DNA from: Thermincola carboxydiphila
GTDB taxonomy: Bacteria > Bacillota > Thermincolia > Thermincolales > UBA2595
Direction of reading: 5' to 3'
Length of the DNA: 64,000 nt
Assembly (NCBI GenBank): GCA_016841045.1
Contig: JAENZX010000009.1
Coordinates: forward strand, 1 to 64,000
Shown here: positions 17,313 to 24,981 of the stretch, one piece after another
Numbering within the stretch: position 1 is the stretch's first letter
Layout of the letters: each line of letters opens with the position of its first letter
Notes under the pieces: model-generated
Told to the model about the DNA's origin: nothing
Database searches by the model: none
Seen by the model: only the letters and a program-made list of their open reading frames with translations
Position numbers and translations under genes: made by a program

Positions 17313-17616
17313 CTAAAAGTAATGACGGAGATAAGTAAGTTGCCCAGGTATGCTCAGGGAGGAAGGGCCATAGACTGAAAGCCTTTCCCTTATCCGAACA
17401 ACCGAAATTCCCTCCCGAACTGCAGGCTGAAGGATATCATATTGGTATCTTGTAGGCTAAGCCGGCACTCCACCGTTAAAAGGCAGAGGGTATCAGTTGG
17501 CTATCTCGCTCAACTCGTACCTGCACAATGAGTGGGTTACATTTGTAACCAATTTGGGTGGTACCACGTGAAGTATAACTTCTCGTCCCTGTAAGGACGA
17601 GGAGTTTTTATTTTGT
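17313..17616 (+). promoter_or_regulatory. T-box leader 1 (probable isoleucine specifier ATT) before livHMGF
   Basis: The leader holds the T-box AATTTGGGTGGTACCACG (17551-17568). Upstream is a stem I region (GACGGAGATAAGTAAG), a specifier segment GAAATTCCC in which ATT is the likely codon, and the stem II/pseudoknot region with ACTCCACCGTTA and GGCAGAGGGTATCAG. Downstream is a terminator with arms at 17577-17588 and 17595-17606 and a T-rich tail. Uncharged tRNA-Ile would stabilise the antiterminator and switch on livH. The specifier call rests on position and on conservation in leader 2. Confidence 0.92.
17577..17616 (+). terminator. Regulated terminator of T-box leader 1
   Basis: A 12-bp stem with one G-T pair (arms 17577-17588 and 17595-17606) is followed by TTTTATTTTG. 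It is mutually exclusive with the antiterminator formed by the T-box sequence. Confidence 0.85.
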
Positions 17617-17640
17617 TTAAACATATTAAAGGAGGCAGCC

Positions 17641-18522
17641 ATGAGCCTAGCCAATGATATTCTCCAATATGTACTCGGCGGCCTGACAATGGGCGGAATT
17701 TATGCACTTGTCGCTGTAGGATTTGTTATCATACATAACGTTACAGGAATTATTAATTTTGCACAGGGAGAATTTGTTATGATGGGAGCCATGTTTATGG
17801 TTACCCTCACCGGCATTGGGCTTCCTGCCCCTGCAGCCATTATTCTGTCAGTAATTCTTGTAATGGTGGTGGTTGGACTTATTGAAGTTGGCGCTATCCG
17901 TTCTGCTAAACGCGCTTCACCAGTTTCTTTAGTAATCATAACAATCGGCATTTCAACAGTATTAAGAGGTATGGCTTTATTAATCTGGGGCACTAATCCA
18001 TATAAAGTGGCACCATTCACTGAAGGAGGTCCTATACATATCGGAGGGGCATCAATAGTTCCCCAGGTCCTCTGGGTAATTGGAACCACCGCCTTCGTAC
18101 TTGCCCTTACCTTTTTTCTGTTTGAATATACTTACTTTGGTAAGGCACTTCGTGCCTGTGTAGTTAACAAATATGCCGCACAACTGATGGGAATCAGTCC
18201 AGGCAAAATGTCCTTCTTTGCCTTTATTTTCAGTGCAGCCCTAAGCGCACTCGCTGGAATAGTCTTCGCCCCCATAACTTTCGCTACCTATGACATGGGA
18301 TTGATGTTAGGACTAAAAGGTTTTGTTGCCGCCGTACTGGGCGGCTTATCCAGCACTCCCGGAGCGGTATTCGGCGGTCTCGCCCTTGGTGTTATTGAAT
18401 CACTCGGAGCCGGTTTCGTTTCCTCCGGGTATAAAGATGGAATTGCTTTCGTCATCCTCCTACTTGTCCTATTTTTAAAGCCTGGAGGCCTGTTCGGCAC
18501 CTCCGGAAGCAAACGCGTATAA
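17641..18522 (+). CDS. livH: Branched-chain amino-acid ABC transporter permease LivH
   Basis: The 293-residue integral membrane protein starts at ATG with AAAGGAGG upstream. It has the LivH family opening, GGLTMGGIYALVAVGFVIIHNVTGIINFAQGEFVMMG, and the C-terminal loop AAVLGGLSSTPGAVFGGLALGVIE. With LivM it forms the translocation pore for leucine, isoleucine and valine. It is the first gene after T-box leader 1, and livM follows after 17 bp. Confidence 0.95.
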   Translation: MSLANDILQYVLGGLTMGGIYALVAVGFVIIHNVTGIINFAQGEFVMMGAMFMVTLTGIGLPAPAAIILSVILVMVVVGLIEVGAIRSAKRASPVSLVIITIGISTVLRGMALLIWGTNPYKVAPFTEGGPIHIGGASIVPQVLWVIGTTAFVLALTFFLFEYTYFGKALRACVVNKYAAQLMGISPGKMSFFAFIFSAALSALAGIVFAPITFATYDMGLMLGLKGFVAAVLGGLSSTPGAVFGGLALGVIESLGAGFVSSGYKDGIAFVILLLVLFLKPGGLFGTSGSKRV

Positions 18523-18539
18523 TCTTAAGGAGGTACATA

Positions 18540-19553
18540 ATGCAGGATTTAACCAGACGTAAACGTTTTAGACATTTATTCATACTGCTTTTTACAATAC
18601 TTATTTTTGCACTTCCATTGGTACTAAACAATAATTACTATCTCAGTGTTCTTGTTATTATAGGTATTCATTCAATTGTTGTTATAGGATTGTGCCTCTT
18701 AATGGGCTATGCCGGGCAAATTTCCTTGGGCCATGCTGGATTTTACGGCCTTGGAGCTTATACCTCGGGAATCATTACAAGCACTTATCATACTTCACCC
18801 TGGGTAGCAATGCTGGTTGGCGCAATAGGAACAGGAATAGTTGCTTACACTATTGGAATCCCTATTTTCAAGCTGAAAGAACACTATCTTGCTCTTGCAA
18901 CTCTTGGTTTAGGCCTTATTATACACATAATATTTGTAGAAGAAGTAGCACTGACTGGAGGCCCATCCGGTCTTACCAGACCAATCCCCTATCTCTCCAT
19001 CGGAGGTTTGGAATTAAGCAATGATTTTAAGTATTACTATCTTGTCTGGCTCATCACACTTTTAGCCGTAATCATTGCCAATAACGTTGTTCACTCCCGG
19101 GTCGGGAGGGCGCTTAGATCAATTCACGGGAGTGAGTTTGCTGCCCGCAGCCTGGGTGTGGATATCGGTAAATTCAAGCTCCGGGTCTTCACCTTAAGCG
19201 CTATCTATGCCAGCATTGCCGGAAGCCTTTATGCTCATTACATTACATTTATCAGCCCCAGTCCTTTTGGACTCATGACCTCCATCCAGTTTGTGGTCAT
19301 GGCAGTTGTTGGGGGCCTGTCCAGTATATGGGGTCCAGTATTCGGTGTTGCCGGGATTACAGTTCTGACTGAAGCATTAAAAACGGTAGTGCCTCAGCTT
19401 ATCCCCGAAGCTGGCGGCGAATACGAAATCGTAGTATATGGCACAATCCTGGTTGTAATTATGATTTTCCTGCCTGAGGGCCTTATTTCAGGTCTTGCAA
19501 ACCTTTATGAAGGCTGGAGGCACAGAAAGGGGCAGGCAGATGAAAATTCTTGA
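18540..19553 (+). CDS. livM: Branched-chain amino-acid ABC transporter permease LivM
   Basis: The 337-residue membrane protein shows LivM markers: LCLLMGYAGQISLGHAGFYGLGAY near residue 60, GLTRPIP, and VVGGLSSIWGPVFGVA near residue 260. The start has an AAGGAGG site. It overlaps livG by 14 bp. It is the second permease half of the Liv transporter. Confidence 0.95.
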   Translation: MQDLTRRKRFRHLFILLFTILIFALPLVLNNNYYLSVLVIIGIHSIVVIGLCLLMGYAGQISLGHAGFYGLGAYTSGIITSTYHTSPWVAMLVGAIGTGIVAYTIGIPIFKLKEHYLALATLGLGLIIHIIFVEEVALTGGPSGLTRPIPYLSIGGLELSNDFKYYYLVWLITLLAVIIANNVVHSRVGRALRSIHGSEFAARSLGVDIGKFKLRVFTLSAIYASIAGSLYAHYITFISPSPFGLMTSIQFVVMAVVGGLSSIWGPVFGVAGITVLTEALKTVVPQLIPEAGGEYEIVVYGTILVVIMIFLPEGLISGLANLYEGWRHRKGQADENS

Positions 19554-20310
19554 AGTATCAAAGCTTACAAAAAGTTTTGGAGGAGTTACAGCCGTAAATG
19601 ACATGAACTTTTCTGTGAACAGTGGAGAAATCATTGCCGTGATTGGACCCAACGGAGCCGGAAAGACCACACTGTTCAACCTTATTACCTGTATTTATCC
19701 CCCTACCTCCGGAAGCATTTTGTTCAAACAAAAGGAAATAAGAGGGTTAACGGCAGACCAGATTGCGCATCTCGGCATTTCAAGGACATTCCAGAACCTA
19801 CAGATTTTTAACAATATGAGTGTTCTGGAAAATGTAATGGTTGGCAGGCATACTAAAAGTAAGACCGGCCTCTTGGGGGCAATCTTCCCTCTACCGGCAG
19901 TCCAGCGTGAAGAAGAGGCCATTGTTCAGAGTTCTTTAGAAAAGCTTGCTCTGGTGGGTCTTGCTGATAAAGCGCTGGAGGCTGCTTCCAATCTGCCCTA
20001 CGGAGAACAAAAAATGCTCGAAATTGCAAGGGCGGTAGCCATGGAACCGGAACTTCTGCTTCTGGACGAACCGGCTGCAGGATTAAACCCGACAGAGACA
20101 CGGGATCTTGTTGAAATTATTTATAAACTTAGGGATCAAGGTATAACCATTCTGCTTGTGGAACATGACATGGAGACTGTAATGGAAATTGCTGACCGCA
20201 TTGTCGTATTAAACTTCGGCAACAAGCTGGCAGAAGGTACCCCCTATGAAATTCAGAACAATCGTGAGGTTATAGCCGCTTACCTTGGAGAGGAGGGGTT
20301 AAGTTGTTAA
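19540..20310 (+). CDS. livG: Branched-chain amino-acid ABC transporter ATPase LivG
   Basis: The ATG at 19540 (MKILEVSKLTKSFGG) follows AAGGGGCAGGCAG and gives 256 residues, the usual LivG length. An upstream in-frame ATG would lie well inside livM. Walker A is GPNGAGKTT, the signature region is LPYGEQKMLEIARA, Walker B is LLLLDEPAAGLNP, and the H-loop is VEHDME. It powers uptake with LivF. It overlaps livM by 14 bp and livF by 7 bp. Confidence 0.95.
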   Translation: MKILEVSKLTKSFGGVTAVNDMNFSVNSGEIIAVIGPNGAGKTTLFNLITCIYPPTSGSILFKQKEIRGLTADQIAHLGISRTFQNLQIFNNMSVLENVMVGRHTKSKTGLLGAIFPLPAVQREEEAIVQSSLEKLALVGLADKALEAASNLPYGEQKMLEIARAVAMEPELLLLDEPAAGLNPTETRDLVEIIYKLRDQGITILLVEHDMETVMEIADRIVVLNFGNKLAEGTPYEIQNNREVIAAYLGEEGLSC

Positions 20311-21026
20311 AAGTCGTGAATATAAACACCTATTACGGCAGGATTCAAGTTCTCAAAAATATTAGTCTGAACGTTGAAAAAGGCGAAATTGTCACTATAA
20401 TCGGAGCTAACGGTGCAGGTAAAAGCACCCTGCTTTCCACTATTGCCGGTACAAATAAACCGAAATCGGGTCAGATCTACCTCAGTACCACTCAGACCAG
20501 CTGTCTTTCCGTTGAAAAGATAGTCAGGGCTGGAATCAGCCTGGTTCCGGAACATCGCCAGGTATTTGACTCACTTTCTGTTTTGGATAACCTGAGACTC
20601 GGAGCTTATCATCGTTATGGCAACGATAAAAAAACCATCGAAGATGATATCGAAAACATAATGTCTCTTTTCCCTTCGCTTAAGGGACGGGAAAACCAGA
20701 TAGCAGGAACTTTGAGCGGTGGTGAACAGCAGATGCTTGCTATTGGAAGAGGGCTTATGGCTAACCCCAAAGTACTTCTGCTGGATGAACCCTCAGTTGG
20801 ATTAGCACCTCTCGTGGTAAAAGAGATTTTTGATATTCTGTTGACCCTAAAAAAACGCGGCACCACAATTCTTGTAGTGGAACAAAATGCCAAAGCCGCT
20901 CTACAAGTAGCTGACAGGGCCTATATACTTGAAAGAGGTGTTATTTCTTTTTCGGGTAAAGCCAAAGATATGCTGAAGGATACACGGGTTCAATCAGCAT
21001 ATCTGGGTGCTAAGCTGCATGCTTAA
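20304..21026 (+). CDS. livF: Branched-chain amino-acid ABC transporter ATPase LivF
   Basis: The 240-residue protein starts at TTG, preceded by GGAGAGGAGGGG within the end of livG. Motifs are Walker A GANGAGKST, signature LSGGEQQMLAIGRGL, Walker B VLLLDEPSVGLAP and switch VVEQNA. LVPEHRQVFDSLSVLDNL is typical of LivF. It closes the livHMGF operon. The second T-box leader begins about 70 bp after its stop. Confidence 0.95.
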   Translation: MLKVVNINTYYGRIQVLKNISLNVEKGEIVTIIGANGAGKSTLLSTIAGTNKPKSGQIYLSTTQTSCLSVEKIVRAGISLVPEHRQVFDSLSVLDNLRLGAYHRYGNDKKTIEDDIENIMSLFPSLKGRENQIAGTLSGGEQQMLAIGRGLMANPKVLLLDEPSVGLAPLVVKEIFDILLTLKKRGTTILVVEQNAKAALQVADRAYILERGVISFSGKAKDMLKDTRVQSAYLGAKLHA

Positions 21027-21095
21027 CTACCTATGAATACATCTCAATTTTAATTCATAAAATCATAAAAAAAACTTAAACTTACCTTTAAACAA

Positions 21096-21402
21096 AAAGT
21101 GATGACGGAGATAAGTAAGCTGACCTGATATGCACAGGGATGAAAGGCCGTGACTGTGAGCCTTTCTCTTATCCAGCCAGTTGAAATTCCCTCCTGAACT
21201 GCAGGCTGAAAGGAATCTTGATGAAGGTTCCCTCTAGGCTGTGCCGGAACTCCACCGTTAACAGGCAGAGGGTATCAGTTAAAGACTCATGTCTTAAACT
21301 CGTACCCGCATTATGAGTGGGTTACAACTGTAACCAATTTGGGTGGTACCGCGAGAAGTCTAAGCTTCCCGTCCCTTTAAGGAGATGGGAAGCTTTTTGT
21401 TT
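21096..21402 (+). promoter_or_regulatory. T-box leader 2 (probable isoleucine specifier ATT) before livJ2
   Basis: It is a sibling of T-box leader 1. It has the same GACGGAGATAAGTAAG stem I base, GAAATTCCCTCC specifier segment and CTCCACCGTTA / GGCAGAGGGTATCAGTT pseudoknot region. The T-box is AATTTGGGTGGTACCGCG (21336-21353). The terminator has arms around 21362-21370 and 21387-21395 and a T tail. Many paired bases differ from leader 1 while single-stranded signature segments are kept, which indicates an old duplication under selection. It would let uncharged tRNA-Ile raise livJ2 expression. Confidence 0.92.
21362..21402 (+). terminator. Regulated terminator of T-box leader 2
   Basis: AAGCTTCCC (21362-21370) pairs with GGGAAGCTT (21387-21395), with further pairs inside, and is followed by TTTGTTTTG. 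Confidence 0.85.
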
Positions 21403-21475
21403 TGTAAAAAAATGGGGCCTTTATGCCCGTTAACATATATATTCCCATGAAAAAGAGAAAAAAGGAGTGTTGAAA

Positions 21476-22663
21476 TTGTCGTTCAAAAAAATGCTTACTG
21501 CTATTACCTGCATCCTAGTCCTGAGCTTTGCTCTCACCGGCTGTGGCGGAAGTGCTGAAAAAACCGAAAAAACCGGTTCAGATGCAGCAAAAGAACCCTA
21601 CAAGATTGGTGTTGTCCTTGACATCTCAGGAAAGTCCTCCTCTTTGGGTATTCCTGAGAGAGACACTGTAACGATGCTGGAAGCTGAGATTAACAAAAAT
21701 GGTGGAATTAACGGCCACCCTGTAGAAATGGTTATCGCAGATACCAAGAGCAACGAAACCGAAGCTGCCCTTGCAATAAAGAAATTAATCCAACAAGACG
21801 TTCTGGCAGTTATCGGTGCCAGTACCAGTGGTTCAACAATGGCTATGGTTGATTTTGCCCAAAAGGCCGAAATGCCCCTGGTTTCATGTGCAGCAAGTAT
21901 CAAAATTGTTGAACCTGTTAATGAACGTAAGTGGGTCTTTAAGACGGCTCAAAGTGACAGTCTTGTAACATCCAAAATCATCGATTACCTAAAAGAAAAA
22001 GGTCTGACCAAAGTTGCTTTTATAAGTGTTAATAATGCTTACGGAGATAGTGGCCGGGTTGAATTTGAAAAGGCTGCATCCCAGAATGGTATTACAATTG
22101 TTGCCCAAGAAAAATTTGAGCAGGATGATACAATAATGACTGCCCAGCTTACCAATATCAAAAATAAAAATCCGCAGGCTGTAATCGCCTGGGCAATCCC
22201 CCCTGCTGCTTCCAGCTTCACAGTGAACTACAGGCAAATGGGACTAACTCAGCCACTTATCCACAGTCATGGTATAGGTAACCAAAAGTTTATTGAACTT
22301 GCCGGAGATGCAGCCAATGGAGTCCTCTTCCCCATTGGAAAACTCCCGGTAGTTGACAGTCTACCCGATACCGATGCCCAAAAAGAGGTTCTTACTAAAT
22401 ACACCAGTGATTTCAAAGCAGCTTATAACAACTCTCCTGACCCCTTCGGTGGTTACGCCTGGGATGCCGTAGAACTGGTTGTTAAAGCTATCGAAAAAGC
22501 CGGCCCCGATAAAGCTAAAATCAGGGAGGAACTTGAAAAAACCCAGAATTTTGTGGGTGTAACCGGGGTATTCAATATGACTGCCCAGGATCATAACGGT
22601 CTCGCCAAAAGCGACCTTGTAATGGTAGAAATCAAAGATAAGAAATGGCAGATTATTGAATAA
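21476..22663 (+). CDS. livJ: Branched-chain amino-acid ABC transporter substrate-binding lipoprotein 2
   Basis: The TTG at 21476 lies 8 bases after AAAGGAG and is chosen over a GTG that overlaps the ribosome site. The 395-residue product has a lipoprotein signal (LVLSFALTGCGG, lipobox LTGC). The mature domain is closely similar to livJ1 along its whole length, for example DISGKSSSLGIPERDTVTM, ERKWVFKTAQSDSLV and WAIPPAASSFTVNYRQMG. It has its own T-box leader, so under isoleucine shortage it would rise together with livHMGF. Confidence 0.92.
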   Translation: MSFKKMLTAITCILVLSFALTGCGGSAEKTEKTGSDAAKEPYKIGVVLDISGKSSSLGIPERDTVTMLEAEINKNGGINGHPVEMVIADTKSNETEAALAIKKLIQQDVLAVIGASTSGSTMAMVDFAQKAEMPLVSCAASIKIVEPVNERKWVFKTAQSDSLVTSKIIDYLKEKGLTKVAFISVNNAYGDSGRVEFEKAASQNGITIVAQEKFEQDDTIMTAQLTNIKNKNPQAVIAWAIPPAASSFTVNYRQMGLTQPLIHSHGIGNQKFIELAGDAANGVLFPIGKLPVVDSLPDTDAQKEVLTKYTSDFKAAYNNSPDPFGGYAWDAVELVVKAIEKAGPDKAKIREELEKTQNFVGVTGVFNMTAQDHNGLAKSDLVMVEIKDKKWQIIE

Positions 22664-22678
22664 AAATTTAGTTGAAAA

Positions 22679-22712
22679 AGGGGCCGTCATCAAAGACGTC
22701 CCCTGTTTCTTT
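22679..22712 (+). terminator. Terminator after livJ2
   Basis: GGGGCCGTC and GACGTCCCC (one mismatch) enclose ATCAAA and are followed by a T-rich run. It closes the Liv region. Confidence 0.75.
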
Positions 22713-22713
22713 C

Positions 22714-22893
22714 CTAAGTATCATTCAACCTTTCAGGAATATATATTTCTTCACCTGTTGTCAATCGGGCGGGGTTATTAAGCTGGGGGTTATTTTTTAT
22801 TAATTCCGCCAGTTCAACTCCAAACTTCCTCGCTATAGACACAATAGTATCACCTGGTTCAACTTTATAAATAACACCACTTCCTCCCACCAT
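22714..22893 (-). CDS. Small single-LysM-domain protein
   Basis: The ATG at 22893 has AGGGAG eight bases upstream and gives 59 residues. Nearly the whole length is one LysM repeat: YKVEPGDTIVSIARKFGV, LIKNNPQL and TTGEEIYIPE. LysM binds N-acetylglucosamine glycans such as peptidoglycan. No signal peptide or other domain is present, so it may be cytoplasmic or spore-associated, as small LysM proteins in sporeformers often are. Confidence 0.8.
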   Translation of the reverse strand: MVGGSGVIYKVEPGDTIVSIARKFGVELAELIKNNPQLNNPARLTTGEEIYIPERLNDT

Positions 22894-22984
22894 GTAACAT
22901 TCTCCCTTCACTTTTTGATAACATTATAGTTGCCCATGTATCATATGTAAAAGCAGCTTCAGCGGTGCATTAAATAAAGTAAGA

Positions 22985-23012
22985 CAAAAAAACAGGACTA
23001 TGGTCCTGTTTA
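22985..23012 (-). terminator. Terminator of the 70-residue hypothetical gene
   Basis: AAACAGGAC (22990-22998) and GTCCTGTTT (23003-23011) form a stem that overlaps the stop codon. A T run follows on the minus strand. Confidence 0.75.
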
Positions 23013-23222
23013 TTTGCCTTTTTGAATTGTACTGTCCCTTTTGCTGGAGTTAAACAATTTGGGAGTAGTTGTCTCATCTATCGGAAACTTTACATAATCC
23101 GCAGAGACCCCCTCTTTATTAGCTGCTATGTTATTTTCAAACTGTTCTGCTTCAATTCCAATTACCCTATTCCGGGCTTCAGATTCCTCATTCCAGATAT
23201 CCTGCCTTCTCTTCTTGCTCAA
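23010..23222 (-). CDS. Hypothetical small hydrophilic protein (70 aa)
   Basis: A TTG start with GGGAGG nine bases upstream and a terminator at its end support a real short gene. The protein is strongly charged (MSKKRRQDIWNEESEARNR at the start, SSKRDSTIQKGK at the end) with no membrane segment. I do not recognise a family. It has the look of the small soluble proteins found in sporeformers, but nothing in the sequence proves that. Confidence 0.55.
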   Translation of the reverse strand: MSKKRRQDIWNEESEARNRVIGIEAEQFENNIAANKEGVSADYVKFPIDETTTPKLFNSSKRDSTIQKGK

Positions 23223-23297
23223 ACTTTAACACCTCCCTGGCTAATTTACTATTAATTTGACCAGTTTTATAAAAAAGTATTTGTTTTATAAATATTT

Positions 23298-23313
23298 AAG
23301 GAACCTGTTCCTT
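23298..23313. promoter_or_regulatory. Palindrome AAGGAAC-CT-GTTCCTT overlapping the imuB -35 region
   Basis: Seven-base perfect arms are separated by two bases. Its end overlaps the TTGACA element. The GAAC/GTTC halves resemble LexA half-sites, but the spacing is 2 instead of 4, so it may be a second regulator site. Confidence 0.4.
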
Positions 23314-23362
23314 GACAATTCAATTATTATTTTTTAATATAATTATAACGAACATTTGTTCG
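23312..23362 (+). promoter_or_regulatory. imuB promoter with LexA (SOS) box
   Basis: TTGACA (23312-23317) and TAATAT (23335-23340) are 17 bp apart. Directly after them is CGAACATTTGTTCG (23349-23362), a perfect match to the Gram-positive LexA box CGAAC-N4-GTTCG. Expression should rise on DNA damage. Confidence 0.9.
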
Positions 23363-23385
23363 GTCATCTTCAGAGGAGATTATAA

Positions 23386-24648
23386 GTGAAGCGTATAGTT
23401 CATATTTTTATACATAATTTTTTTATAACTGCTGTTTGTTCTGACCAACCAGAGCTTGATAGTTCTCTCGTTGGAGTGGTTAAAAAGAACAAGGTGATAG
23501 ATGCCTCACCTCATTTAATTGCTGCCCGAATTATACCGGGTATGAGTAAGCACCAGGCGGTCAGGCTTTGCCCTGATGCCCGTTTTGTTCAATTAAAGGA
23601 TGAAATTGCTGCTGAGCAAAGTATAACCTTTGCCCTTAAATGCAGCAGCCTTAGTCCCCGGGTGGAAATTATCAATGAAAATGAAGCTTTCATAGATCTA
23701 AGCGGCAGTAAACCATTGAGTATAGCTGCATTTCACCTTCTTGCAAAGGCACTGGTTCCCAGCCTGGGTAGTTTCGTTACCATAACAGCAGCTCCCAACC
23801 GCCTTTTGGCCAGGGCAGCCGCACTGGCCGGCACTTTAGAACCCCGTAAAAAATCCTTTTTTCTCCCGGGGATAGTTGTCAAAAGCTATGATAAAATGAA
23901 GCTTCTGGTTATTCAAAAAGAAAGAACTCCAGATTTGCTTTCATTCCTCCCGGTTGAAGTAATGTGGCCACTGGAGAAGCCAATACTAAAACGGCTAAAG
24001 ACCCTTGGTCTTAAGACCTTCTCTGACGTGAGCCTCATTCCCCTTACCCTGCTGTACCAGCAGTTTGGTTCCTTAGCTCCTATTATAATAAATTTCTGTA
24101 AGGGCATAGATGACTCAAAAGTCCCGGTATTTCACCCTCCTGATAAAATCTTTTATCATACTACATGCTGCTGTTCCGATAGGGTACAGTTGGAGACCGT
24201 AGTAAAAGCTGCTGCTGTCTCTTTAGTCCCCTCCCTTCAAGACAAAGGAAAAGCTTACCGGGAACTTGATCTATCCCTTTTCTTTGAAGACGGGCGGCGC
24301 GAAAACCGGATTATGGTTTTCACCAAAGGAAAATCAGATATTAACTCTCTGTATCTTGATTCCTTGAATCTTTTAAATAAAATCCTTAATGTCAGGATAA
24401 ATGAAAAAGTCACCGAGTTAACCCTTACTGCCGGACAGTTGATTACAAGCCCATACAGCCAGCTTAGATTTTTTGCTGACCCGTCAACCTTAAAGAGTAA
24501 TACCAATGACTATAAGAAGAAACTAGCCAAAGTCTGTGCCAACCTGGCAGCAAAATACTCCACCCAGATAATTACCACAGGCAAAAACTTACCTGTCAGC
24601 AGGCGGGAGCAGATGCTTATGTTTGTTGATCCATTCCGGATGAGCTGA
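23386..24648 (+). CDS. ImuB-like Y-family DNA polymerase with lost catalytic residues
   Basis: The 420-residue protein begins at GTG with AGAGGAG upstream. The Y-family fold is visible: ISP-like motif SPHLIAARIIPGMSKHQAVRLCPDARFV and a palm segment ENEAFIDLSG. Where active DinB has HIDMDAFFAS, this protein has HIFIHNFFIT, so both acidic positions are gone. Where DinB has SIDEAFLD it has NENEAFID, with Asp changed to Asn. ImuB proteins are such inactive polymerases and act as hubs that bring the DnaE2 polymerase to the beta clamp. The LexA box and the following DUF6504 and dnaE2 genes support this role in SOS mutagenesis. Confidence 0.85.
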   Translation: MKRIVHIFIHNFFITAVCSDQPELDSSLVGVVKKNKVIDASPHLIAARIIPGMSKHQAVRLCPDARFVQLKDEIAAEQSITFALKCSSLSPRVEIINENEAFIDLSGSKPLSIAAFHLLAKALVPSLGSFVTITAAPNRLLARAAALAGTLEPRKKSFFLPGIVVKSYDKMKLLVIQKERTPDLLSFLPVEVMWPLEKPILKRLKTLGLKTFSDVSLIPLTLLYQQFGSLAPIIINFCKGIDDSKVPVFHPPDKIFYHTTCCCSDRVQLETVVKAAAVSLVPSLQDKGKAYRELDLSLFFEDGRRENRIMVFTKGKSDINSLYLDSLNLLNKILNVRINEKVTELTLTAGQLITSPYSQLRFFADPSTLKSNTNDYKKKLAKVCANLAAKYSTQIITTGKNLPVSRREQMLMFVDPFRMS

Positions 24649-24670
24649 CTCTCAATGAAGCGAGGTAACT

Positions 24671-24919
24671 ATGTCTAAATACGTAGAAAAACAAGTTGAA
24701 GTTGTAAGTAGTTCAGATGGCATACCCTGTTCTTTTTACTGGAATGGAAAATGGACAGAAATTTGCCGGGTCCTTGAATTATGGAAGGATACCGGGACAT
24801 GGTGGGAGGGCGAGTCTGAAAAGACTTTTTTTCGGATTGAAGCAGCCGGTGAAAGTCTATATGAACTTTACCTGGACAGCTTGAAACAGGCTTGGTTTTT
24901 ATACCGGATTTATGATTAG
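24671..24919 (+). CDS. DUF6504-like small protein of the imuB-dnaE2 cassette
   Basis: The 82-residue protein starts at ATG with a GAGGTAA site and lies 22 bp after imuB, so the two share the LexA-controlled transcript. It has PCSFYWNGKWTEICRVLELW and WWEGESEKTFFRIEA, a Trp-rich beta pattern. The pattern and position match DUF6504 proteins, which are commonly encoded between imuB and dnaE2 in other bacteria. No biochemical function is known to me. Confidence 0.7.
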   Translation: MSKYVEKQVEVVSSSDGIPCSFYWNGKWTEICRVLELWKDTGTWWEGESEKTFFRIEAAGESLYELYLDSLKQAWFLYRIYD

Positions 24920-24930
24920 AAGAATTTTAA

Positions 24931-24960
24931 TAGAAAAACCGCCAACTGTGTTGGCGGTCA
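24931..24960 (-). terminator. Hairpin terminator between DUF6504 and the MFS gene
   Basis: ACCGCCAAC (24938-24946) and GTTGGCGGT (24950-24958) form a tight stem. On the minus strand it is followed by TTTTTCTA, ending the MFS transcript. It may also stop the plus-strand imuB transcript. Confidence 0.85.
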
Positions 24961-24981
24961 GGAATCATATACTTCCATTTG

